From CAYMCO01 sp964388955 (GTDB lineage: Bacteria > Chloroflexota > Anaerolineae > Anaerolineales > E44-bin32), in NCBI GenBank assembly GCA_964388955.1, contig CAYMCO010000026.1:1-64000 (forward strand): DNA of 64,000 nucleotides. The letters are read 5' to 3'. The notes below the pieces were generated by a model, which was not told where the DNA came from, did no database searches, and was given only the letters and a program-made list of their open reading frames with translations. The translations under genes were made by a program, and so were the position numbers. Shown here piece after piece: positions 33,470 to 42,383 of this stretch (positions are counted from its first letter, which is position 1; each line of letters begins with the position of its first letter).

Positions 33470-34833
33470 GACGCCGGGGCCTCCTGGCTCCTAGCCCGCC
33501 GGGCCTCCAGCTCGGCGCGCAGGGCCGTATGCTGCCGCCTATCTAGCGGATAGAGGGCGGCGAACAAGATTCCGATGCACAAGAGGACCGCCGGTATGGG
33601 TCCCACCGCGATGCGGATTCCCATCACAGCCGCCGGAGGTTGGGTGGTGGAGGCGGGTACATAGCCTGTGAACTGCAGGATGAGCAGCACCAGTGGGATC
33701 GCCAGGGAGGTGGCCGCTTTCTTGATCAAGGTGATCAGGCTGTAGAACATGCCCTCGTGGCGTTTGCCCGTCTGCAGTTCATCCCACTCGACCGCGTCAG
33801 GGATAATGGACCATGGCAATACGTGGGCGGCACCCACCCCGATTCCCGCCATGATGCAGAGGAAGAGCAGCAGGGCGAAGGGGCTGGCGGGATTCAACGT
33901 GATGATGACTACTTGGACCGCCGCCCAGAAGGCGATTCCCCCTATATAGGCCCTCTGTTTGCCAAAGCGACGCGAGATTCGCTCCCAGAAGGGCAATGTC
34001 AGAATGGCCGTCACGAAAATGGCCCCCATGATAATCTCGCTCTGCGGCTCCCGCTCGACGACATACTTGATGAAAAAGAGCAGGGTCGCGTTCAGGATGT
34101 CAACCGACACCCATGTGAGCAAGAATATCCCCATTCCAAAGAGAAAGGGGCGGTTCTTGAAGGCTGCCTTGAGCGACGCCAATAGCTCGGGCTGCTCAAG
34201 GTGCATGAACTCCGGCCGTTCCCGTGTGCCCAGGAAAGTCAGCCATAGGGGGAGGGCGCTCGCGAAAGCAAAAATGGCCCCCATGAGGAGCACCTTGGAG
34301 GCGTTTTCGGGCGTGAAGGATCCCACAATTGCGACAGGCAGGGTGAAAGCGATCAGCCCGGCGAAGATGGAGAAAAACATGCGATAGCTGGTCAGCGCGG
34401 TGCGCTCGTCATAGTCGCCGGTCAACTCCGGGGTGAGCGCGAAGTATGGCATGTACACGAAGGTGGCCGCCGTGTCGTAAAGCATGTAAACGAGGCCGTA
34501 GTAGGCGGCCACGGCGAGCGTCCCCTGCAGGGGCGGCCGCCACCATAGCAGGATGAACGACAGCGCATAGGGCAGGGCGCCGAAAAGCAGGTAGGGCCGC
34601 CGACGTCCCCAGCGGGTGCGCGTGCGGTCGGAGATATAACCGACCAGCGGATCGTTGATGTAGTCCCAACTCCGGCCGGCGAAAATGGCGATCGCCGCGG
34701 CGCCCGGGGAGATGCCGACGACGTCTGTCAGAAAGATGGCGAAATACGCGCCGATGATGGTGGATGTCAGGCTGAACCCGGTGTCCCCCGCACCGTAGAT
34801 GACTTTGGTGCGTCGTGGTAGCTTTTCGATCAC
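33466..34833 (-). CDS. MFS transporter of the GPH (glycoside-pentoside-hexuronide:cation symporter) family
   Basis: 455 residues with about 12 membrane helices. GPH marks include YGAGDTGFSLTSTIIGAYFA near the start, RSWDYINDPLVGYISDRTRTRWGRRRPYL (about 55-83) and DAVEWDELQTGKRHEGMFYS (about 343-362). Start GTG 34833 is preceded by AGGAGG; the upstream extension to 34995 is unlikely. GPH transporters import sugars or glycosides with H+ or Na+; the substrate is not determinable. It is co-directional and overlapping with the GNAT-like gene. Confidence 0.85.
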   Translation of the reverse strand: MIEKLPRRTKVIYGAGDTGFSLTSTIIGAYFAIFLTDVVGISPGAAAIAIFAGRSWDYINDPLVGYISDRTRTRWGRRRPYLLFGALPYALSFILLWWRPPLQGTLAVAAYYGLVYMLYDTAATFVYMPYFALTPELTGDYDERTALTSYRMFFSIFAGLIAFTLPVAIVGSFTPENASKVLLMGAIFAFASALPLWLTFLGTRERPEFMHLEQPELLASLKAAFKNRPFLFGMGIFLLTWVSVDILNATLLFFIKYVVEREPQSEIIMGAIFVTAILTLPFWERISRRFGKQRAYIGGIAFWAAVQVVIITLNPASPFALLLFLCIMAGIGVGAAHVLPWSIIPDAVEWDELQTGKRHEGMFYSLITLIKKAATSLAIPLVLLILQFTGYVPASTTQPPAAVMGIRIAVGPIPAVLLCIGILFAALYPLDRRQHTALRAELEARRARSQEAPAS

Positions 34834-35233
34834 AATTCCTCCTCGGATAGGTGAGGGAATTGTGCACCAAATTCGATGGATAGGGAAATTGACGGTCTTG
34901 TGCCCCAGCCCCGTCCGCTTCAATCCAGAAGGCCAACTTCTGTTCCGCGTCGGCCCAGTGCACATGCGGAGGTCCTTGCCGGCGGCCTTTCGCAAATCTT
35001 CGCCACCCGGCGTCGCCCTTTGGGTACATTCCGCGGCGTAATCGGGACTATTCTCCGCTTGAGCGGGCGCGGGCCGCTGTGCTAGAATGAAGCATCCTCA
35101 CAGATCGCCCGGTCGTGCGCAGCGCTTGCATGCGGCGGCGTCGAGCATCCTCGTTCGTCGAAAAGTGCCCGCGATCTCAAGGACCTCGGACGAAAAAAGC
35201 ATGGAGCAGTGGCGGTGAAAGGGGAGCCAACAC
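34834..35233. promoter_or_regulatory. Divergent intergenic region between MFS and Nudix genes
   Basis: 400 bp without a supported gene. It contains the promoter at 35059-35088 for the long plus-strand series. The MFS start has AGGAGG at about 34838-34845. Frames such as 35115-35621 are shadows of the Nudix gene. Confidence 0.45.
35059..35088 (+). promoter_or_regulatory. Promoter of the Nudix-SsnA-F420-Mo hydroxylase series
   Basis: TTGAGC (35059-35064), an 18-bp spacer and TAGAAT (35083-35088). The Nudix ATG lies about 140 nt downstream. Because later gene gaps are mostly under 60 bp, this could be the main promoter for 35.2-56.1 kb, though internal promoters are likely. Confidence 0.4.
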
Positions 35234-35863
35234 ATGTCTGAGGGGCCGCCCCGTTGGCTGGAATGGGCGCGGGAGATACAAGCGCTGGCCCAGACCGGCC
35301 TGCACTACGCGCGGAATGAGTTTGAACGCCAGCGGGCCCAACGTCTGTTGGAAATCGCAGCCGAGATCACTTCAGAATATGGGGACATGCCGTTGCCCGA
35401 GGTCCTGCGCGCCTTTCGAGCGCAGCCGGGGTATGTCACGCCAAAGGTCGACGTGCGCGGCGCGGTGTTCGAGGCGGGGGGCTTGCTGCTGGTTCGTGAG
35501 AGAATTGACAATAATTGGACCATGCCGGGGGGCTGGGCAGATGTGGGAGAGACGCCGCGCGAGGCTGTGGAAAGAGAGGTGCGGGAGGAATCGGGCTTGC
35601 GGGTGCATGCCGAGCGCCTGATCGGCGTATATGAGGCGAACCGGGATCTGGATCCCATCGATCTCTTCCACGCGTATAAGCTTACGTTCCTGTGCCGGCG
35701 AGTGGGCGGCCAGCCCAAACCCAGCTTGGAGACCCTTGAAGTGCGCTTCTTCGATCTGGATTCCCTGCCCGGCAACTATTCGGGATCGAGGACGACGCCG
35801 CGTCACATATCGGATGCTCTCGCGGTCCTGGAGAATCCTGAGCTGCCGGTGGTTTTCGACTAG
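35234..35863 (+). CDS. Nudix hydrolase with helical N-terminal domain
   Basis: 209 residues. An N-terminal helical domain (1-65, WLEWAREIQALAQTGLHYARN) of the kind found in ADP-ribose pyrophosphatase-like Nudix proteins precedes the Nudix fold. The Nudix box GWADVGETPREAVEREVREE is intact (about 97-119). ATG 35234 was chosen as the first codon aligning with the family. It probably hydrolyses a nucleoside diphosphate derivative. The SsnA gene starts 13 bp after its stop. Confidence 0.85.
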   Translation: MSEGPPRWLEWAREIQALAQTGLHYARNEFERQRAQRLLEIAAEITSEYGDMPLPEVLRAFRAQPGYVTPKVDVRGAVFEAGGLLLVRERIDNNWTMPGGWADVGETPREAVEREVREESGLRVHAERLIGVYEANRDLDPIDLFHAYKLTFLCRRVGGQPKPSLETLEVRFFDLDSLPGNYSGSRTTPRHISDALAVLENPELPVVFD

Positions 35864-35876
35864 GAAGGCGGGGGAG

Positions 35877-37232
35877 ATGCTGATCTACAACGCTCGGGCG
35901 GTTCGGTGGGGGGAGCCCACACAGGTCTTTGATGATTATGCCGTTGCCATTGAAGGGGGGGTGATCCGGGAACTGGGTCGATCCGCCGACCTGCTGGCCA
36001 CCTATCCCGAACTTGAACGTTTCGACGCCGGTGGGCAATACGTTATGCCGGGCAATATCTGCGCTCACACTCATTTCTACGGCGCATTCGCGCGCGGCAT
36101 GGCCATCCCCGGCCGCGCCCCAGATTACTTTCCAAACATCCTGCGGAAGCTCTGGTGGCCACTGGATAAGTCGCTGGATGAGGAGGGGATTCGATACTCG
36201 GCGCTGGTGTGCCTGATCGACGCCATCAGGCATGGCACCACGACGCTGATCGACCACCACGCTTCCCCGAGCACCATCCCGGGATCGTTGGACATCATCG
36301 CCGAAGCAGTGGAGCAGGCGGGATTACGGGCCTGCCTCTGTTATGAGGTCACAGACCGTGGTGGCGAGGGGCGGGCAAAGGCGGGCATCGCCGAGAACGT
36401 GCGCTTCATCAAGCGCTGCCGGGAGGGCGGAGTCGCGGGGGGGCGTGTGGCGGGGACTTTCGGCCTGCACGCCAGTCTCACCTTGAGCGATGAGACCCTG
36501 GATGCTTGCCGAGCGGCCGCTCCAGCGGGGACCGGTTTCCACATTCACGTAGCGGAGCATGAAGCCGATCAATACGACAGCCTTGAAAAGTCAGGACTCC
36601 GGGTTGTCGAGCGCCTGGACCGTCATGGCATCCTGGGGGAGAATACCATCGCTGTGCATTGCGTGCATGTTGACGCGCACGAAATCGAGCTGCTGGCGGA
36701 AAACCACACCTGGGTCACTCACCAGCCACGGTCCAACATGAACAACGGCGTCGGCTTGCCGCCGGTGGAATCCATGATGAACGCAGGGGTTCGGGTGTGC
36801 CTCGGCAATGACGGCTTCCTCAATGCCATGTGGGAAGAATGGAAGACCGCCTACCTGGCCCACAAGCTGTGGTGGCGGGACCCGCGGCGGATGCCGGGCG
36901 ATGTCGTGATCGAGATGGCCGTCCGCAACAACGCCAAACTCGCCAGCGCATTCTTCCCAGGGGATCCGATCGGCTCTCTGCATCCCGGTGCGTGCGCAGA
37001 TCTGATCCTCGTCGATTACCGTCCGACCACTCCTCTCACTCGGGAGAATCTCCCCTGGCACGTCCTATTTGGATTTCACGAGTCCATGGTCACCAGTACG
37101 ATTGTCGCCGGCGAGGTGCTCATGTGGGACAGAGAGTTGGTGACGCTGGATGAGGAGCGGATCAGCGCCCGGGCGCGGGAAGCTGCATCTCGGACGTGGA
37201 ACCGCTACAAGGAACTCGCGCCGCAGGACTAG
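35877..37232 (+). CDS. ssnA: SsnA-like amidohydrolase/chlorohydrolase
   Basis: 451 residues. GNICAHTHFYGAFARGM (about 58-74) gives the first metal histidines, HIHVAEHEAD (about 222-231) and AVHCVHVDAHE (about 260) further ligands, and LGNDGFLNAMWEEWK (about 305) the catalytic Asp region. This last pattern and the overall length match SsnA, which in E. coli lies between ygfK and ygfM in the purine hydroxylase cluster. It probably hydrolyses a purine-ring-derived amidine or amide. ATG 35877 has AAGGCGGGGGAG upstream. Its 3' end is followed 29 bp later by the F420 genes. Confidence 0.85.
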   Translation: MLIYNARAVRWGEPTQVFDDYAVAIEGGVIRELGRSADLLATYPELERFDAGGQYVMPGNICAHTHFYGAFARGMAIPGRAPDYFPNILRKLWWPLDKSLDEEGIRYSALVCLIDAIRHGTTTLIDHHASPSTIPGSLDIIAEAVEQAGLRACLCYEVTDRGGEGRAKAGIAENVRFIKRCREGGVAGGRVAGTFGLHASLTLSDETLDACRAAAPAGTGFHIHVAEHEADQYDSLEKSGLRVVERLDRHGILGENTIAVHCVHVDAHEIELLAENHTWVTHQPRSNMNNGVGLPPVESMMNAGVRVCLGNDGFLNAMWEEWKTAYLAHKLWWRDPRRMPGDVVIEMAVRNNAKLASAFFPGDPIGSLHPGACADLILVDYRPTTPLTRENLPWHVLFGFHESMVTSTIVAGEVLMWDRELVTLDEERISARAREAASRTWNRYKELAPQD

Positions 37233-37261
37233 ATGCGATTTCTTCGGCCCCAGGAGGCAAA

Positions 37262-37927
37262 ATGGATGATGAAACTCCCCTGACGATCGGCATACTGGGT
37301 GGCACAGGCAATCTGGGCCCTGGCCTGGCGGCACGCCTGGCCACCGCTGGATATCGTGTGCTGATCGGGTCACGCCAGGCGGACAAGGCGCAGCGCATCG
37401 CGGCTGAGGTCAATGACCGGCTGGGAGCCGAAGAAGTGCGGGGATTTGAGAATGCCGATGCGGCGCGGATGGCACATTTGTGTGTACTTACCGTCAACGC
37501 CGCCGCGCATGAACCCGCGCTCCGAAGTCTCAGGGACGCTCTGCAAGGCAAATTGCTGATTGATGCCACCGCTCGCGTGGATTTTCGGGATCCCAAACCT
37601 CCGCCTCCGCCAAGCGCACCCCGGATCGCCCAGGGGATTCTCGGCCCTCGCGTGCGCGTCGTGGGCGCCTTTCAGACAGTCCCGGCCCACCGCATGGAAG
37701 CGGATCCGGAGATCCCCTTGGACTTGGATGTCTTGGTGTGTGCGGACGATACCCAGGCGGCCGATGAGACCGTAGAAATCGCGGAGCGAATCGGCCTGCG
37801 AGCCTTCTACGCAGGTGCACTGGACAACGCCATCGTGGCGGAAGGGCTGACGGCGATCTTGATCGCCATGAACAAACGCTATCGCTCAGACGAGGGTTCG
37901 ATCCGGATCGTCGGCATTGAGGCATGA
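37262..37927 (+). CDS. npdG: NADPH-dependent F420 reductase
   Basis: 221 residues. A Rossmann fold begins TIGILGGTGNLGPGLAARLA (about 9-28) with GSRQADKA as the NADP phosphate-binding loop, typical of NADPH:F420 oxidoreductase (Fno). ATG 37262 follows CAGGAGGCAAA; an extension to 37196 overlaps ssnA. It moves hydride between NADPH and F420. The stop overlaps cofE (ATGA), so reductase and cofactor synthesis are coupled. Confidence 0.85.
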   Translation: MDDETPLTIGILGGTGNLGPGLAARLATAGYRVLIGSRQADKAQRIAAEVNDRLGAEEVRGFENADAARMAHLCVLTVNAAAHEPALRSLRDALQGKLLIDATARVDFRDPKPPPPPSAPRIAQGILGPRVRVVGAFQTVPAHRMEADPEIPLDLDVLVCADDTQAADETVEIAERIGLRAFYAGALDNAIVAEGLTAILIAMNKRYRSDEGSIRIVGIEA

Positions 37928-38706
37928 GGCCGATGGAACCCATGATCTTGACCGCGCTGCCGGACATCCCCTTGATTGGAAGCGGGGATGACTTGGGGCG
38001 GATCATATTGGACGGACTGGGGCGATCCGAGATGGACTTGCGAAGCGGCGATGTGATTGTCGTGGCGTCAAAAGTCGTCTCCAAGGCGGAGGGGCGCGTG
38101 ATGCATCTCTCCCAGGTGACTCCGTCCCGACAGGCCGAAACCCTGGCGGCGAAGACGATGAAGGATCCGCGGCTGGTGGAGCTGGTGCTATCTGAAAGCC
38201 ACTCGGTCCTGCGCACCAGGCCAGGTCTGATCATCGTGGAGCACAAGCTGGGATTTGTCTGTGCCAATGCAGGGATAGACCATTCCAATGTCCGCGGCGA
38301 GGGAGGGGAGACGGAGGGCTGGGTGGTGCTCCTCCCGGAGAACCCCGATGCCTCCGCGGCGCGACTCGCCGAGCAATTGCGCGCCGCGAGCGGCCAGCGA
38401 GTGGGATGCCTGATCATCGACTCACATGGTCGCGCCTGGCGGATGGGCACGGTGGGCGTCGCGATCGGTGTGGCGGAATTTCCGGCACTGATGGATCTCC
38501 GCGGGGAAACGGATCTATTTGGAAACGTCATGCAGGTCACAGAGGTGGGGCTGGCGGATGAGGTGGCGGCCGCAGCCTCCGCCCTGATGGGGCAGATCGA
38601 CGAAGGTCGCCCCGTTGTCCATGTGCGCGGCATTCCCTACTCGCTGCGGCACGGCGATCTCTCCGAACTGCTCCGGCCACGGGACCAGGATCTCTTCAGA
38701 GGTTAG
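37924..38706 (+). CDS. cofE: Coenzyme F420-0:L-glutamate ligase
   Basis: 260 residues. It contains the CofE segments GDVIVVASKVVSKAEGR (about 42-58), NAGIDHSNV (about 114-122), DSHGRAWRMGTVGVAIG (about 166-182) and FGNVMQVTEVGLADEVAA. The enzyme adds glutamates to F420-0 using GTP. In actinobacteria this domain is fused to a nitroreductase as FbiB; here they are separate genes (the nitroreductase is at 39143). The ATG overlaps the NADPH:F420 reductase stop by 4 bp. Confidence 0.9.
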   Translation: MRPMEPMILTALPDIPLIGSGDDLGRIILDGLGRSEMDLRSGDVIVVASKVVSKAEGRVMHLSQVTPSRQAETLAAKTMKDPRLVELVLSESHSVLRTRPGLIIVEHKLGFVCANAGIDHSNVRGEGGETEGWVVLLPENPDASAARLAEQLRAASGQRVGCLIIDSHGRAWRMGTVGVAIGVAEFPALMDLRGETDLFGNVMQVTEVGLADEVAAAASALMGQIDEGRPVVHVRGIPYSLRHGDLSELLRPRDQDLFRG

Positions 38707-38747
38707 AATGATGTCGGCACGGATGATCATAGAAAGGAATACTGTAC

Positions 38748-39146
38748 ATGGCCCCCAACGTCCCGGAGGACTACCTTGATTTGCTGGATTGGGATCGTCG
38801 CGCTTTCGCTATCTTGGCCACAACGATGGCGGACGGCTCCCCGCAGGCGACGCCGATCTGGTTCGATGTGGAGGGGGATTTGATCATGATCAATTCGGCG
38901 CGCGGGCGGGTCAAAGTCGCGAACATGGAGCGGCGCCCGCGGATATCGCTTTCCATCATGGATCCCGACGATCCCTATCGCTATCTGCAGATTCGCGGGG
39001 AGGTGGTTGCGGTGCGAGAGGAGACGGGAAAGCAGGATATCGACCGGCTGGCGAACAAATATCTGGGGAAAGAGGAATACCCCTGGTATGAAGGCGAGAC
39101 GCGGGTGTCATTCCTGGTCCGGCCCACATCCACCAGCACACAGTGA
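38748..39146 (+). CDS. PPOX-class F420-dependent oxidoreductase (FDOR-type split barrel)
   Basis: 132 residues of the pyridoxamine-phosphate-oxidase-like split barrel (AILATTMADGSPQATPIWFDVEGD, then INSARGRVKVANM and RRPRISLSIMD). These patterns fit the F420-dependent FDOR-B group. It likely binds F420 and reduces a small organic substrate. It lies inside the F420 synthesis genes, and its stop overlaps the GTG start of the nitroreductase. Confidence 0.8.
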   Translation: MAPNVPEDYLDLLDWDRRAFAILATTMADGSPQATPIWFDVEGDLIMINSARGRVKVANMERRPRISLSIMDPDDPYRYLQIRGEVVAVREETGKQDIDRLANKYLGKEEYPWYEGETRVSFLVRPTSTSTQ

Positions 39147-39760
39147 ACGAATTCCAGGCTGAGGCGCTCTACGAAGGCCTGCGCACCCGTCACTCTGTCC
39201 GGCGTTTTGCGGATCGCCCGATTCCAGAGGAGGTCCTGCGCAGGATTCTTTGGGCCGGCACGCGCGCGCCCTCGGCGCACAACCGACAGCCCTGGCGATT
39301 TGTTGTGGTCACCGAGGGGGAGAGACGCCGCCGATGGGTGGAGGCAATGGGGATGCGCTACCGCGAGGATCTGCTGGCGGATGGGCTTTCTCGCGACCGA
39401 ATCGAGGACCATGTCTCGAGGCGGGAGTCACGCTTGCTCGAAGCACCCTCCGCCATACTGCTTTGCATGACGTTGGTGGATATGGATCGCTACCCCGACC
39501 CGGCGCGTCAGGAGAAGGAGTGCCTGATGGCCACCCAGAGTGTGGCTATGGCTGGCGGCTACATGCTTCTGGCGGCTCATGCCGAAGGTCTGGGTGCGTG
39601 TTGGATTTGTGCCCCGCTGTTCGCAGCAGCGGAGAGCATCCGCTACCTGGATCTGGATTCGGCCTGGAAGCCGCAGGGGGTGCTGGCCATCGGCTATCCA
39701 GCGGGCTCATCCAGGGTGCGATCCCGGCGAGACGTCGAGGAGGTCACCCTGTGGCGCTGA
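39143..39760 (+). CDS. FbiB C-terminal-type nitroreductase (dehydro-F420-0 reductase-like)
   Basis: 205 residues of the FMN nitroreductase fold: RTRHSVRRFADRPIP at the start, APSAHNRQPWRF (about 44-55), and MAGGYMLLAAHAEGLGACWICAPLF (about 135-159), which is close to the C-terminal domain of mycobacterial FbiB. In that protein the domain reduces dehydro-F420-0. GTG 39143 overlaps the previous stop. Lying between cofE and cofD, it suggests F420 is made here via the phosphoenolpyruvate/dehydro-F420 route; that is inference. Confidence 0.8.
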   Translation: MNEFQAEALYEGLRTRHSVRRFADRPIPEEVLRRILWAGTRAPSAHNRQPWRFVVVTEGERRRRWVEAMGMRYREDLLADGLSRDRIEDHVSRRESRLLEAPSAILLCMTLVDMDRYPDPARQEKECLMATQSVAMAGGYMLLAAHAEGLGACWICAPLFAAAESIRYLDLDSAWKPQGVLAIGYPAGSSRVRSRRDVEEVTLWR

Positions 39761-40698
39761 AGGTTGTGGCTCTGTCGGGTGGGGTTGGGGGAGCAAAGCT
39801 CTGTCACGGCCTGTCTCGCGCCCTGCCGCACAAAGATTTGGCCATCATCGTCAACACGGGTGATGACTTCGAGCATCTCGGGCTTTGGATCTGCCCGGAT
39901 CTGGACACGGTGATCTATACGCTGGCCGGCGTGGCCAATCCCAAGACAGGCTGGGGAAGGGCGGAGGAGACTTGGGAATTCCTGCAAGAGTTCGAGCGCT
40001 TGGGTGGGCCATCCTGGTTCAGGCTCGGCGACAAGGACCTGGCCATGCACCATCGCCGAAAGCAGCTGCTGGATTCCGGCATGCGTTTGAGCGAAGCCAG
40101 CGCCGTTTTGGGCCGCCGGCTGGGTTTGGATGTGGCTGTGTACCCCATGTCGGATGACCCGGTGGGCACCCTGGTGCTCACCGATGAAGGGAGCATGTCT
40201 TTCCAGCGCTATTTTGTCGCCCGGGCATGCGACCCAGCGGTGCGGGGGTTTCAATTCGAAGGGGTTGAGACCGCCGAGCCCTCGCCGGGGATCCTTTCCG
40301 CACTGGCGGAGGCGGCCCTGATAGTGCTGTGCCCCTCCAACCCTTGGGTCAGCCTGGATCCCATCCTGGCGGTGCCGGGAATCTCTCAGGCGCTCGAGGG
40401 CAAGATCGTGATCGGAGTATCGCCTCTGATAGGCGGTCAGGCGGTCAAAGGGCCCGCCGCCAAGATGTACCAGGAGATGGGTATACCGCCGACAGCGGTC
40501 TCCGTGGCTGCGCATTTTCGGAGGTTGCTGACCGGTTTCGTGATTGACACGATAGATCGAGAGGCGGAGGGTAGAATTAAGGAGCAAGGATTGAAGGTCC
40601 GCGTAGCGGATACGATAATGGATTCAGAGCACGATCGTCTGAGACTGGCGGAGGATGTGCTCGCATTCGGAACCCGGATACTGGAGGGCAACGAGTGA
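39751..40698 (+). CDS. cofD: 2-phospho-L-lactate (or enolpyruvyl) transferase CofD
   Basis: 315 residues. The N-terminus VVALSGGVGGAKLCHGL (about 5-21), NTGDDFEHLGLWICPDLDTVIYTLAG (about 35-60) and ARGC-like PSNPWVSLDPIL (about 196) are CofD hallmarks. It transfers the phospholactyl or phosphoenolpyruvyl group to FO. GTG 39751 follows AGGAGG and overlaps the nitroreductase gene by 10 bp. Synthesis of FO itself (cofG/H) is not encoded in the window. Confidence 0.9.
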   Translation: MALKVVALSGGVGGAKLCHGLSRALPHKDLAIIVNTGDDFEHLGLWICPDLDTVIYTLAGVANPKTGWGRAEETWEFLQEFERLGGPSWFRLGDKDLAMHHRRKQLLDSGMRLSEASAVLGRRLGLDVAVYPMSDDPVGTLVLTDEGSMSFQRYFVARACDPAVRGFQFEGVETAEPSPGILSALAEAALIVLCPSNPWVSLDPILAVPGISQALEGKIVIGVSPLIGGQAVKGPAAKMYQEMGIPPTAVSVAAHFRRLLTGFVIDTIDREAEGRIKEQGLKVRVADTIMDSEHDRLRLAEDVLAFGTRILEGNE

Positions 40699-41324
40699 CG
40701 ATTTGGGCGGTTGTACCGGTAAAGCCCTTGAGAAGGGCCAAGTCACGATTGAGGGAAGTATTGAACGTGGACCAGCGCGCAAAACTCAGCCAGAACATGC
40801 TGATTCACACCCTGGATGTGCTTTCCAAGGTGAAAGGAATCGAGCGCACGATGGTTGTCAGCCGGGATTCGCGCGCGCTTGCGGTGGCCCGTGATCATGG
40901 GGCGAACACCGTGACCGAGCACGGTGCCCCGGAGTTGAATAAGGCGCTGGTCCGGGCCACGCTGGTGGCAAAAGGCTATGGCGTTTCGTCGCTGCTGGTC
41001 CTGCCGGCTGACCTGCCGCTGCTCGAACCGGAGGATCTGGAGGCATTTATCTCCAAGGCGGCGTCGCCCCCGGTGGTCGTCATTGCCCCGGATCGCAAGG
41101 GCCAAGGGACCAACGGTTTGCTTTGCTCGCCGCCTGATATCCTGGAATACGATTTTGGGCCGCATAGTTTCGAGAGGCATGTTGGACAGGCGCGCAGGGC
41201 GGGCGCCCGGGTGGAAATCTGCGAAATGCCCGGGTTCGGTCTGGACCTGGATGAACCCGAAGATCTGGCCATGCTGGGGGATAGGGGCGTGGAAGGTCTG
41301 CCGTTGGCCCGGGGCGAAAAGTGA
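40695..41324 (+). CDS. cofC: 2-phospho-L-lactate/phosphoenolpyruvate guanylyltransferase
   Basis: 209 residues. It starts TIWAVVPVKPLRRAKSRL, the CofC/FbiD nucleotide-binding opening, and has LPADLPLLEPEDLEA (about 102-116) and a GLDLDEPEDL C-terminal motif. It activates 2-phospholactate or phosphoenolpyruvate with GTP for CofD. GTG 40695 overlaps the cofD stop (GTGA), and its own stop overlaps the next GTG. Confidence 0.88.
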   Translation: MTIWAVVPVKPLRRAKSRLREVLNVDQRAKLSQNMLIHTLDVLSKVKGIERTMVVSRDSRALAVARDHGANTVTEHGAPELNKALVRATLVAKGYGVSSLLVLPADLPLLEPEDLEAFISKAASPPVVVIAPDRKGQGTNGLLCSPPDILEYDFGPHSFERHVGQARRAGARVEICEMPGFGLDLDEPEDLAMLGDRGVEGLPLARGEK

Positions 41325-42331
41325 GCGGGAAGATGGAACGAGTTGCGCTGTATTTGCAGGATGCCCACGATCTGCGGGACGGGCTGGATTACGCGCGTTA
41401 CGCAGAAGCGAAGGGTTTTGAGGCCGTCTGGCAGGCCGAATCGCGTCTGGTGCGTGATGCGATTGTTCCCATGGCGGCCTACGCCGCGGTGACGGACCGC
41501 ATTAAGGTGGGCTCCGGGGTCATCAATAACTGGACCCGGAACATTGGACTGCTGGCGGCGACCTTCCTCACGCTCGATGATCTGGCGCCCGGCCGGATAC
41601 TATGTGGGATTGGTGCTTGGTGGGATCCCCTGGCGGCGAATGTGGGCATCGAGCGCAGCAAGCCGCTGACCGCGATGCGGGAGACCGTGGAGGTGCTGCG
41701 TCGCTTGCTGAACATGGAACGCGTCACATTCCACGGGGAATTCCATCATGTCGAGGGAATCGAACTGGATGTGGTGCACGGCCGCCGTGAGCCGCGTGAG
41801 GTTCCCATCTACATCGGGGCCACCGGCCCCAATATGCTGGCTCTGGCCGGGGAAATCGCGGACGGCGTGCTGCTGAACTACTGCGTGCCGCCCGAATACA
41901 ATGACCGCGCCATGGAGCAATTGGCGCAGGGCGCCCGGCGAGCGGGTCGAGATCCGGCGGATATCGATCGGCCGCAGTTGGTGGTCTGTTCCGTCGATGA
42001 GGACCGCGAAATGGCCTTGGAGACCAGCCGCGAGCTGCTTGTGCAGTACATCGCCCAGCAGCCGCACATTGCCAAGGCGAGCGAAGTCTCGCCGGAGGTG
42101 GTGGAACGAATACGGTCAATCCTGGGGTGGCCCGCGACTCACGAGGAGATCCGGCGGGCCAAGGGCCTGGTGCCCGATGAGTTGGTGACCCGCATCACGG
42201 CTTCAGGCACACCTGAGGAAGCGCGCGCCAAGGTGCAGGAGTACATCGATCGCGGCGCGACCTGCCCCATTCTCTATCCCGTAGGTGGCGATGTGCACAC
42301 CTTGGTGGATACCTTCAGCCCACTAAGTTGA
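41321..42331 (+). CDS. LLM-class (Mer-like) F420-dependent oxidoreductase
   Basis: 336 residues of the luciferase-like TIM-barrel family: YAEAKGFEAVWQAESR (about 26-41), IKVGSGVINNWTRN, LAPGRILCGIGAWWDPLA (about 90-107) and VPIYIGATGPNMLALAGEIADGVLLN (about 160-185). These match 5,10-methylene-H4MPT-reductase-like F420 enzymes. GTG 41321 overlaps cofC; an in-frame ATG at 41333 is possible. The substrate is unknown. Its position next to the Mo hydroxylases suggests it may reduce or oxidise a heterocycle. Confidence 0.8.
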   Translation: MSGKMERVALYLQDAHDLRDGLDYARYAEAKGFEAVWQAESRLVRDAIVPMAAYAAVTDRIKVGSGVINNWTRNIGLLAATFLTLDDLAPGRILCGIGAWWDPLAANVGIERSKPLTAMRETVEVLRRLLNMERVTFHGEFHHVEGIELDVVHGRREPREVPIYIGATGPNMLALAGEIADGVLLNYCVPPEYNDRAMEQLAQGARRAGRDPADIDRPQLVVCSVDEDREMALETSRELLVQYIAQQPHIAKASEVSPEVVERIRSILGWPATHEEIRRAKGLVPDELVTRITASGTPEEARAKVQEYIDRGATCPILYPVGGDVHTLVDTFSPLS

Positions 42332-42383
42332 ACGGGGAACCTCCGGCCGGCATTGCGGCCGAGCAAAGGCGTGGACCAACAGT

